In this document: piece after piece, positions 24,773 to 33,986 of the stretch
Numbering within the stretch: position 1 is the stretch's first letter
How the letters are laid out: the number at the start of each line of letters is the position of its first letter
Origin: Bacteroidales bacterium
GTDB taxonomy: Bacteria > Bacteroidota > Bacteroidia > Bacteroidales > UBA932
DNA length: 64,000 nt
Direction: 5' to 3'
Assembly (NCBI GenBank): GCA_017615435.1
Contig: JAGAAF010000003.1
Coordinates: 1-64,000 of the forward strand
Translations under genes and position numbers: made by a program
Notes under the pieces: model-generated
What the model was told of the DNA's origin: nothing
Seen by the model: only the letters and a program-made list of their open reading frames with translations
Databases searched by the model: none

Positions 24773-26498
24773 ATGCTGATTTCGCGCCCAGAACTGCCTG
24801 GGAGATGTTGATCAGGAAGTCTCCCATCTTCTCGAAGCAGTTGACGAGGTCCATATAGAAGGAACCTGTTTCGTAGGGATAGCTCTTCTTTTCGATGTTC
24901 GATAGGTGCTCGTTGCGGAGACGGTCGCGGTATTCGTTGATGGCCTTCTCCGCGGCCTCTGCATTGCTAATGTCGTTAAGCTCTACCAGAGGGGTGCTGA
25001 GATTGTGGTCCATCGCAGCGAAGGCGTCTTCCAGCAGGCCGACCATATGGTTCAGGCGCTCGAGCATCTTGTCGGTGAACTTGCCTTCGTGGTCCCACAG
25101 ACGGGCCAGGATCTTGCCCACGGTCTCGCCGCTGTCGCCCAGCGACTCCATCTCGCCGATGATACGGTAGAGCTCGCGCACGCGCGCCAGACCGCTTGTA
25201 CTCAATTCATTGCCGGAAACAGCCTGCAGATAGGCGGCGATATCACGCTCGATATTGTCCGTGATGTCCTCATACTGCACCAGTTTCTTGTCCACTTCCT
25301 CGAACTCTTTCATCGAGCCGGCGTTAATAGCCGAACGGATGAAATCGAGGTCCTGGCGGCAGACGTGTCCGAATTCCACGACCTCCAGTTTGGCGCTGTT
25401 AAGCGCAAGATCGCCGGTTGCAAGCTTACCCACACCGATATACTTGAGCCTGTAGGACTCGGGCGAATCACCCTTGGACGGCACCATCAGCGTTACGAGT
25501 TTCTCAAGCTGAGGGATGAACCAGACGAGGATGAGGGTGGTAATTACATTGAATACGGTATGCAGCACGGCGACGCTGTACGGCAGAGATGATACCAGAT
25601 GCTCCCGGGTTACGGGATCGGCGTCAGCGAAGTTGATCGTGACCGGGTTAGGGAAGCCCAGCGCCGCTACTGAAAGGCCTACCAGATTGAGGAACGGCTT
25701 GAAGAGCAGCAGCGTCAGAATCACGCCGAACAGGTTGAAAAGGAAGTGTGCGCGGGCAGTGCGCTTAGCGCTCATATTGGCCACTGTCGCCGCTATGTTC
25801 GAGGTCACCGTGGTTCCAAGGTTGCTGCCGAGGACCATAGCGGTCGCCATAGTGAACGGGATGTAGCCCTGCGCGACGAGCAGCATCGTGATAGCGGTCG
25901 CCGTGGCGGAGCTCTGGAGCATCAGGGTGATGACGGCGCCGGCCAGCATAAAGAGGAAGATACTGCCCACGCCGTGGCCTGAGAGGTTGCCCAGGAATAC
26001 GCGCACGCCCTCATTGTCCAGCAGCACGGTGGACGTTTCCTTCAAGATCGAGAGGCCGAGGAACAGGAACGCGAAACCCATAAGGAACTCGCCCAGGTTG
26101 GCGTATTTCTTTATGCTCATCGCCACGAATGCGAAGAACATAAGGGGAATCGCTATTGTCGCTATACTCCAGCTGCCGCCGCCGAAGCTAAGGGCGAAGA
26201 TCCACGCAGTCACGGTGGTTCCGATGTTGGCGCCCATAATCACGGCGATAGCGTTGCTCAGCGCGAGCAGACCCGCGTTCACGAAGCTCACTATCATAAG
26301 GGTAGTGGCGGTCGAACTCTGCACCATAGCGGTGACCACGATACCGGTCAGAATACACTTGAAATTGTTCGAGGTCATCTTGGCCATAAACTGCCTCATA
26401 CGGTTTCCGGCCATTTTCTGAAGACCTCCGCTCATCAGCGACATTCCGTAAAGGAACATCGCGAGCGAGCCAAGGAGTTTTAAGATCTGCAATAACAT
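24771..26498 (-). CDS. Na/Pi cotransporter family protein (NptA-like) with C-terminal PhoU-like region
   Basis: A 575-residue phosphate:sodium symporter. Two inverted halves carry the family's QSS motifs: MVQSSTATTLMIVSF with MGANIGTTVT in the first, MLQSSATATAITM with LGSNLGTTVTSN in the second. About nine membrane helices fill residues 1-330. The C-terminal 220 residues are helical and resemble PhoU, as in many bacterial NptA proteins, and may regulate transport. The start is one base after the MORN-protein stop, so the two are probably cotranscribed. Confidence 0.92.
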   Translation of the reverse strand: MLLQILKLLGSLAMFLYGMSLMSGGLQKMAGNRMRQFMAKMTSNNFKCILTGIVVTAMVQSSTATTLMIVSFVNAGLLALSNAIAVIMGANIGTTVTAWIFALSFGGGSWSIATIAIPLMFFAFVAMSIKKYANLGEFLMGFAFLFLGLSILKETSTVLLDNEGVRVFLGNLSGHGVGSIFLFMLAGAVITLMLQSSATATAITMLLVAQGYIPFTMATAMVLGSNLGTTVTSNIAATVANMSAKRTARAHFLFNLFGVILTLLLFKPFLNLVGLSVAALGFPNPVTINFADADPVTREHLVSSLPYSVAVLHTVFNVITTLILVWFIPQLEKLVTLMVPSKGDSPESYRLKYIGVGKLATGDLALNSAKLEVVEFGHVCRQDLDFIRSAINAGSMKEFEEVDKKLVQYEDITDNIERDIAAYLQAVSGNELSTSGLARVRELYRIIGEMESLGDSGETVGKILARLWDHEGKFTDKMLERLNHMVGLLEDAFAAMDHNLSTPLVELNDISNAEAAEKAINEYRDRLRNEHLSNIEKKSYPYETGSFYMDLVNCFEKMGDFLINISQAVLGAKSA

Positions 26499-26499
26499 A

Positions 26500-27864
26500 T
26501 TATTTATTCCAGGTTAGTCTGAGCACATAATCATCTCCGTCGTAGACGCAGCCGTCGGACCATTCACGGCCTTCGATTTCTTCGTAGTACTGCACCTCGG
26601 ACCCCGGGAGTATGATCTTCATCCCTTCATAGGTCTGGATGGTGATGCAGTTTTTCTGAATACGGACCACCTTATAGGAGTGGAAGCCGCTGAAGGGCAG
26701 GGAACCCAGCTTGACTTCATATTCACTCTCTGTGTAATCCCAATCCCTGTCAGAACCGCCTGCGCTCCAGTACTTATGCCCGTGGCGGGCGTGCAGAATA
26801 ATCGGGCCGTCCGGAGCCTCCGGCTCTTGAAAAACGCCGTCGATGAACACGCCTTCCTGCACTATGCCGGCCTTTTCATTCGTGAAGCGGCCGGGGCCGT
26901 GGCAGAGTCCTGCGTGGAACTCACCTTCGTAGCGTGATCCCTCGTAGGAAGAACCCTCGCGTCCATAGAGCACTCCCTTGCCTTCCGGCCGGTCGTTCTC
27001 GAGCGGTCCTTCATAGATCCACGAATAGCCGTAGTCGATATATCCGTCGGGCCACACTTTGGCTTCGGTATTGAAAACCGGCGCGAGCGGCATAGGGATC
27101 TCGAGCGACTTGCTCGCCAGAGCATCTCGTTTCCACTCGGTGTCATCGACCCGTTTTCCGTCCTCCCAGTGCTCTTGGCGGTATTTCATCGCAGCAGCGT
27201 CGTGGACGGTGATGAATCCGTTGTAGGGCTTGAGCCACTTGAGGTCGTCGCCGTAGTGATCCATCGAATTGCCGGTGGGGAAGTAGACGCTCACCCTTGT
27301 CGCAGGATCGTAGGAATATCCGCCGTAATTATCCGAGTCGTACGAGCCGCCGTTCTGGACTACCTTGTATACTCCGTCCGCACCTTTCAGGTTCAGCGTC
27401 AGATTCAGGCAGCCTTCGCCCGGTTCGTCGATGGAATAGTCCAGAAGCTCCCATTTGCGGCTCTCTGGTGCTTTTTCATTCGCATACCACTCAATCACGT
27501 AGGGAGACTTCTCGTCCAGCACCAGCTCGAATCCGTAGCGCTTGTTTCCGATGAACATCGCTATGCTGTCCGGGGCGTCCGGATGATGGACGCGGAATTG
27601 CCCGTGCAGGGCGAAGTATGTGCCGGAAGAAGAGAAGTTGATCCAGGCTTTGTCTATGTATGAGCCGTCAGCGAAATCGTACCGGCCGTCAGCCGCGTAC
27701 GCAGGGCCGCCGATATGGGCGTAATTGAGGTGGAACCAGCCGTGGAAGCGATCTCCGTTGGGAAAGGTTACATCGCCCTCTCCGATGGGGCCTTCAAGCT
27801 TTTCAAGGATCACGTCCTTGAACTGCCAGCCGCCTTTGTAAACAGGGTTGTCACTCTTTGCCAT
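26500..27864 (-). CDS. MORN-repeat-containing protein
   Basis: A 454-residue protein without a signal peptide. It contains MORN-like repeats: GEGDVTFPNGDRFHGWF near the N-terminus, and YEGPLENDRPEGKGVLY and YEGEFHAGLCHGPGRF in the second half. MORN repeats form beta-hairpin ladders that bind proteins or lipids. No enzymatic domain is recognised. The C-terminal 100 residues are strand-rich and unassigned. It is immediately upstream of and cotranscribed with the Na/Pi cotransporter, an association with no known explanation. Confidence 0.78.
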   Translation of the reverse strand: MAKSDNPVYKGGWQFKDVILEKLEGPIGEGDVTFPNGDRFHGWFHLNYAHIGGPAYAADGRYDFADGSYIDKAWINFSSSGTYFALHGQFRVHHPDAPDSIAMFIGNKRYGFELVLDEKSPYVIEWYANEKAPESRKWELLDYSIDEPGEGCLNLTLNLKGADGVYKVVQNGGSYDSDNYGGYSYDPATRVSVYFPTGNSMDHYGDDLKWLKPYNGFITVHDAAAMKYRQEHWEDGKRVDDTEWKRDALASKSLEIPMPLAPVFNTEAKVWPDGYIDYGYSWIYEGPLENDRPEGKGVLYGREGSSYEGSRYEGEFHAGLCHGPGRFTNEKAGIVQEGVFIDGVFQEPEAPDGPIILHARHGHKYWSAGGSDRDWDYTESEYEVKLGSLPFSGFHSYKVVRIQKNCITIQTYEGMKIILPGSEVQYYEEIEGREWSDGCVYDGDDYVLRLTWNK

Positions 27865-27872
27865 ACGTTTTG

Positions 27873-27899
27873 TAAAGATAGTGAAAAACTCTAAATTTG
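27873..27899. promoter_or_regulatory. Divergent pair of -7 boxes
   Basis: The minus-strand box TATCTTTA (27873-27880) ends 8 bases before the MORN gene start. The plus-strand box TAAATTTG (27892-27899) ends 7 bases before the next ATG. Both leaders would be minimal. Confidence 0.55.
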
Positions 27900-27906
27900 T
27901 GTTACT

Positions 27907-28428
27907 ATGATTTCAGCCGAACAGCAATATCGCGAAGATTTGACCGCCTGCCTTCTCGAGGTGGCGACGGGGGATGGATTCCTTAAAGGAACTCTGCTGA
28001 AGACTCCGGATCTCGACGAGGCCTGGCTTCGTTATGCTCCTTCCTTCTATGGCGATGCAGTGCGCGAGTTCAACGGCTACCCTGAGTACTGCCTTGCCTG
28101 TGCGGGCTACCTCGGAATGGCCGTGGCGCTCCTCTGGGACAAAGACTGGGAAAAGTACAAGGAAACTCCGTACAGCTATTTCCAGGGCGAAAGACGCTTC
28201 GACGATATGGACGACCACATCACGGACACCATCCTCAAAGAACGAAAAAACAGCGTCGCCGCGATGATGGCCTGCTCGTCCGCTGCCTACAACTTCCTGA
28301 TGAAATCCCAGGCTGAACCCGGCACCGCCGAGGCTTACAGGCTATTCCTGGTGAGCGTCGAAGTAATGTATAAAATAGGTGCCGCAATCGAACTGCGGCA
28401 CCTGGGGTACAAGTTCGAAAAAATGTAG
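27907..28428 (+). CDS. Hypothetical protein
   Basis: A 173-residue, probably cytoplasmic helical protein with no recognised domain. Notable segments are CLACAGYLGMAVALLWDKDW (residues 58-77) and a GERRFDDMDDHI stretch. The type is common among conserved Bacteroidota proteins of unknown function. A perfect 9-bp inverted repeat (GGTGCCGCA and its complement) lies within the last 51 bases of the coding sequence. The next gene starts one base after its stop. Confidence 0.68.
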   Translation: MISAEQQYREDLTACLLEVATGDGFLKGTLLKTPDLDEAWLRYAPSFYGDAVREFNGYPEYCLACAGYLGMAVALLWDKDWEKYKETPYSYFQGERRFDDMDDHITDTILKERKNSVAAMMACSSAAYNFLMKSQAEPGTAEAYRLFLVSVEVMYKIGAAIELRHLGYKFEKM

Positions 28429-28429
28429 A

Positions 28430-29257
28430 ATGATGAATACTGAAAAGAAATCACCAACTTGGGTAAAGGACCTGCTGGTCGCTTTCGCAGCAACAACCCT
28501 GTCCATCAGCTTGACTTTCGGCACGACTATGCTCGTCAATCGTATCAACCAGAAGAATGAGCGCAAGCTCACGGCATTGATGGTAATGAGCAGCATCGAA
28601 CAGTTCGCTCGAGATATTGATGATCTTGAGCCAAGTCTTGCCCACAAAGACAGTGTCGCTACCTGGCTCGTGAACATCCCTCACGATGATGTGGCCAAAT
28701 TGGGCGATGATTTATTGATTGACGCTTATTCAGACGTGATTAACCTGCCTGTTATCAGCCACGACAAAACGGCCGAAAAGATTTTCAGCGGCAATATAGA
28801 CACCTGGAAGAATATCGGGAATTTCCAGTTCATCGACAATGTGGGTCAATGCTTCTCCTTAATCGATATGATAGAGGAGTACTACAATGGCAGCGTTGAC
28901 GCGATAACAAAAATAAATGACGCCGTTTATTCCCACCCCGATCATTATCCGGGCGTTTCGTGGATAGAGAAACTTCTTAGTGAGAAGGAGATGATATCCA
29001 AACTTAAGAACATCCACACTATGCGTGGATGGCTAAGTTATGCGGCAGCCTACATACGCCAGGAAAACAGGAAGAATATGAGTCTCATCGGCATCCCAGA
29101 AGCCGAAATAATGGAATTTACAGACAACCTGGGAGCGGCCGACCAATACGAAGAGCAGGAATTGAATCAATATGACTTTAGAAAACCTGAACTAGATCTT
29201 GATTCCCTCGTCGTCTCCTACTCCCACCAGGTAGACAGCGCCCTCCGCGCGAAATAG
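28430..29257 (+). CDS. Hypothetical membrane-anchored protein
   Basis: A 275-residue protein with one N-terminal hydrophobic segment (about residues 13-33) and a largely helical, acidic remainder; no family is recognised. Two consecutive ATGs just after the previous stop were preferred over a start 51 bases inside the upstream gene. The DNA appears somewhat more A/T-rich than surrounding genes. It is probably cotranscribed with the preceding hypothetical gene. Its stop is 12 bases from the convergent mnmE stop, with no clear terminator between. Confidence 0.65.
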   Translation: MMNTEKKSPTWVKDLLVAFAATTLSISLTFGTTMLVNRINQKNERKLTALMVMSSIEQFARDIDDLEPSLAHKDSVATWLVNIPHDDVAKLGDDLLIDAYSDVINLPVISHDKTAEKIFSGNIDTWKNIGNFQFIDNVGQCFSLIDMIEEYYNGSVDAITKINDAVYSHPDHYPGVSWIEKLLSEKEMISKLKNIHTMRGWLSYAAAYIRQENRKNMSLIGIPEAEIMEFTDNLGAADQYEEQELNQYDFRKPELDLDSLVVSYSHQVDSALRAK

Positions 29258-29269
29258 CGCTTCGGGGCA

Positions 29270-30658
29270 TTATTTTCCGATGCAGAACTTGCTGAAGATC
29301 TCGCCGAGGAGGTCGTCGGTGGTGATTTCACCGAAGATGGAACCGAGGGTAGAGATGGCGGCGCGCAGGTCTTCGGCGAGGAGGTCGCCAGAAAGATTCT
29401 TATTCAAAGCGTCAGAGACACGTGCCAAATCCTCGGCAGCTTCGCAGAGGGCGGAGTAGTGGCGCGCTGAAGTCACGACAGCGTCTTCGGTCGTGCCGTA
29501 GCCGCACTCGGTGATGGCATCGCGGAGTTCATCCAGTCCGGTGCCGTTAAGGGCGGAGATGCGGAGCGTATCACCCGTGATGGCGTGCAGATCCCCGATC
29601 AGGTCGGGAATGTTTTCACTGACTATGGCGGGATCGCGGGGGGCGATGTCACTTTTATTGAGTATCCAAAGGACCTTCTGGTCAGGGGAGAGTTCGGCGG
29701 AGATGGTTTTCGCGGAGGCGAGGTTTTCCTGTGGGGTGGCGGTGGCATCGAGAACGGCCAGAATGATGGCCGCGGAACGGAGCTTATCGATCGAACGCTC
29801 GATGCCGAGCTTTTCGATCGTGTCGTCAGATTCACGCAGGCCGGCCGTGTCGATGAAGCGGTAGCGGACGCCGTCCACGACCATAGTTTCTTCCACGGTG
29901 TCGCGGGTAGTTCCCGGAATGTCCGAGACGATAGCGCGGTCTTCGCAGAGAAGAGCGTTCAGCAGGGTACTCTTGCCGGAGTTTGGCGCGCCGGCGATGG
30001 CGACAGGCACGCCGGTTTTAACGGCGTTGCCTACGCGGTAGGAGGCCATCAGGGCCTCGATCCGCGTGCGTGCCTGTTCGAGCAGGCCGGCGAGCTTGCC
30101 GCGGTCGGCAAATTCGACCTCTTCTTCGCTGAAATCAAGCTCGAGTTCAACCAGAGAGGCCAGTTCTACCAGTTGGGCTCGCAACTCGCGGAATTCTTCC
30201 GAATAACGGCCTTTCATCTGGGCAAAGGCAAGCCTGTGCGAAGCCTGCGAATCGGCGGCGATGAGGTCTGCCACGGCCTCTGCCTGGGCTAGATCCATCT
30301 TTCCGTTAAGGAAGGCCCTTTTGGTGAATTCCCCGGGCTCTGCCATTCGGCAGCCAGCCCTGATCAAGCGTTGAAGTATTACTGATACTATATACGGCGA
30401 AGCGTGGCAACCAATTTCAGCTGCGTGCTCACCAGTGTACGAGTGAGGTGCACGATAAACAGAGACCAGAACGTCGTCCACATTGGGAACCACACCGAAT
30501 TTTACCTCGAAGCCCTTCGACTCTGCTGCAATGCCACGCCTGAAGACGACCAGCTTGTCCACAGCGTCCAAAGCATCAGGTCCGCTGACTCTGATAACAG
30601 ATATGGCAGCCGAACCAATCGGCGATGCAGGAGCGCATATGGTATCTTCGAACATCAT
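29270..30658 (-). CDS. mnmE: tRNA modification GTPase MnmE
   Basis: A 462-residue GTPase that works with MnmG to install 5-carboxymethylaminomethyl-type groups on U34 of tRNAs. The N-terminal TrmE domain begins DTICAPAS. The G domain carries GAPNSGKST (P-loop), DIPGTTRD, DTAGLR and NKSD, and the protein ends with the family's CIGK motif, whose cysteine is conserved. Length is standard. Two ATGs occur in tandem at the start; the first lies 4 bases from a -7 box. Confidence 0.97.
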   Translation of the reverse strand: MMFEDTICAPASPIGSAAISVIRVSGPDALDAVDKLVVFRRGIAAESKGFEVKFGVVPNVDDVLVSVYRAPHSYTGEHAAEIGCHASPYIVSVILQRLIRAGCRMAEPGEFTKRAFLNGKMDLAQAEAVADLIAADSQASHRLAFAQMKGRYSEEFRELRAQLVELASLVELELDFSEEEVEFADRGKLAGLLEQARTRIEALMASYRVGNAVKTGVPVAIAGAPNSGKSTLLNALLCEDRAIVSDIPGTTRDTVEETMVVDGVRYRFIDTAGLRESDDTIEKLGIERSIDKLRSAAIILAVLDATATPQENLASAKTISAELSPDQKVLWILNKSDIAPRDPAIVSENIPDLIGDLHAITGDTLRISALNGTGLDELRDAITECGYGTTEDAVVTSARHYSALCEAAEDLARVSDALNKNLSGDLLAEDLRAAISTLGSIFGEITTDDLLGEIFSKFCIGK

Positions 30659-30662
30659 ACGA

Positions 30663-30691
30663 CAAATGTACGCTTTTTATTCTTATCTTTG
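30663..30691. promoter_or_regulatory. Divergent pair of -7 boxes, both 4 bases from a start codon
   Basis: The minus-strand box TACATTTG (30663-30670) ends 4 bases before the mnmE ATG. The plus-strand box TATCTTTG (30684-30691) ends 4 bases before the ATG of the CBM9-like gene. Both genes appear leaderless. Confidence 0.6.
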
Positions 30692-30695
30692 AACT

Positions 30696-31328
30696 ATGAT
30701 TAGAAAAGTATACCTCCCCGAGACGGGATTCAAAGCAGCTGACATTCCTGAACTCTTTCAGGAAGAAGGTATTTCCTACGAAAAGATCGATGTACTGAAC
30801 TGGCCCGGGCAGTTTCCCTACAAGCCCCTGGTAGAGTTCGCAATGGCGCACACCGGAGACAAGATACTCCTGCACTACAGAGTAGTGGAGAAGACCTCCA
30901 GGGCCGCGGCGGGCGAGGACGGTGGAAATGTATGGGAAGACTCTTGTGTGGAATTTTTCAGCAGCACGGACGGGAAAGTTTATTACAATCTCGAATGCAA
31001 CTGCATAGGCAAAATCCTTCTCGCAAAGGGGGAGGGCCGTAACGACAGAGTTAAGGCGCCTTCAGAGATCACCAATCTGATCGACAGATGGTCATCACTT
31101 GGCGACAAACCTTTCGCCGAGAAGCAGGCGGGGCCTTGGGAGGTGTGCCTGATAATACCGGCAGAGGCCCTGAACCTCGAGTCGTTCGACGCTCTTCAGA
31201 TAAAGGCAAACTTCTACAAATGCGGCGACCTTCTCGAGACTCCGCATTTCCTGAGCTACGCGCCCATCGACACCCCGAATCCGGACTTCCATCGCCCGGA
31301 ATTCTTCATCCCCGTCGCATTCGAGTAG
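30696..31328 (+). CDS. CBM9-like/DOMON-like carbohydrate-binding family protein
   Basis: A 210-residue protein matching the carbohydrate-binding family 9-like group common in Bacteroidota. Typical elements are NVWEDSCVEFF (about residues 88-98), YYNLECNCIG, and a late NFYKCGDLLETPHFLSY. It lacks an obvious signal peptide, so it may act in the cytoplasm, unlike classical xylanase-attached CBM9 modules. The ligand is not predictable. The glycosyltransferase gene starts one base after its stop. Confidence 0.8.
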   Translation: MIRKVYLPETGFKAADIPELFQEEGISYEKIDVLNWPGQFPYKPLVEFAMAHTGDKILLHYRVVEKTSRAAAGEDGGNVWEDSCVEFFSSTDGKVYYNLECNCIGKILLAKGEGRNDRVKAPSEITNLIDRWSSLGDKPFAEKQAGPWEVCLIIPAEALNLESFDALQIKANFYKCGDLLETPHFLSYAPIDTPNPDFHRPEFFIPVAFE

Positions 31329-31329
31329 A

Positions 31330-32267
31330 ATGAAGTACTCCGTCATCATCCCGGTTTACAATCGCCCGGACGAAGTGTCCGAACTCCTCGCCAGCATAGC
31401 CGCGCAATCCTTCCGCGACTTCGAGGTGCTGGTGGTGGAAGACGGCTCTTCTGTCAAATGCGAAGACATTGTAAATCAGTATGCTGACATACTCGACATA
31501 AAGTATCTATATAAGGAAAACGGAGGCCCTGCGATGGCGCGCAACTATGCCGCCGAGAGGGCAAAAGGCGATTATCTTCTCATTCTGGACTCCGATACTG
31601 TCATTCCCGCAGGATACTTCGAAGCTATAGAAAACCACCTCAAGCAGAACAACACCGACGCCTTCGGCGGACCCGACCGCGGCGGCGACGATTTCACCCC
31701 GGTGCAGAAGGCAATCAGCTACTCGATGACCTCGTTCTTCACCACGGGCGGCATACGCGGCGGCAAGCGTAAGATCACCCGCTTCTTCCCGCGCTCCTTC
31801 AATATGGGCGTAAAACGCGAAGTCTTCGCTCATCTGGGCGGTTTCTCCGCGATGCGATTCGGCGAAGACGTGGACTTCAGTATGAGAGTGGTCGAGGCCG
31901 GATTCACGACCGCGCTTATTCCTGACGCCTGGCTCTACCACAAGCGCCGCACTGACTTCCGCAAGTTCTACCGCCAGGTCCGCAACTCCGGCAAGGCGAG
32001 GATAGCCCTTACAAGGCGTCATCCGGGCTCTCTGAGGCTCGTACACCTCTTCCCGCTGGTATTTGTCGTCCTCAGCCTTATACTGCCCTTTGACGTCCTT
32101 TACGCGCTTCTTGTGTTTGTAGACTCCTCGATACAAAACAAGAGCCCGAAAGTCGGGCTCCTGAGTGTATGGGCTGCTTACGTGCAGCTTTGGGGTTACG
32201 GTCTCGGTTTCGTCGCGGGGCTGTTCAGCAAGGAACAATCCAATATCGACAACGAAAAGTTCTACCG

Positions 32268-32271
<4 letters not shown>
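31330..32271 (+). CDS. Family 2 glycosyltransferase
   Basis: A 313-residue GT-A-fold glycosyltransferase. It begins [18 protein letters not shown], with the nucleotide-sugar acidic residues in VVEDGSS and the DxD-like [10 protein letters not shown] (about residues 80-89). A WLYHKRR segment follows the acceptor region. One or two hydrophobic segments near the C-terminus (about 240-262 and 275-300) suggest membrane association, as in enzymes that build surface polysaccharides. Donor and acceptor are unknown. Its stop shares TTAG with the rho stop. Confidence 0.9.
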
Positions 32272-33911
<1,640 letters not shown>

Positions 33912-33933
33912 AGTTGAAAATTATAGAGTTGTA

Positions 33934-33947
33934 CGGCAGAACTGCCG
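33934..33947 (-). promoter_or_regulatory. Hairpin in the rho leader
   Basis: CGGCAG and its complement CTGCCG are separated by only two bases in the transcribed leader of rho, 22 bases before the ATG. rho genes are autoregulated in several bacteria, and a leader structure could take part, but nothing in the sequence proves this. Confidence 0.35.
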
Positions 33948-33969
33948 CTGCATTATCGAATTGACGATG

Positions 33970-33977
33970 CAAATATA
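33970..33977 (-). promoter_or_regulatory. -7 box TATATTTG for rho
   Basis: TATATTTG on the minus strand lies in the gap between the lptD stop and rho, 58 bases before the rho ATG. It gives rho its own transcript with a leader of about 50 bases. Confidence 0.55.
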
Positions 33978-33986
33978 GTAAAAATT

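Noticed and set aside
28378..28402. Strong hairpins inside the 3' ends of coding regions (3924-3945, 28378-28402, 32142-32160) as intragenic terminators
   Set aside because: Stems of 8-9 bp with loops of 3-7 bases are expected a few times by chance in 64 kb, and none is followed by a T-run.
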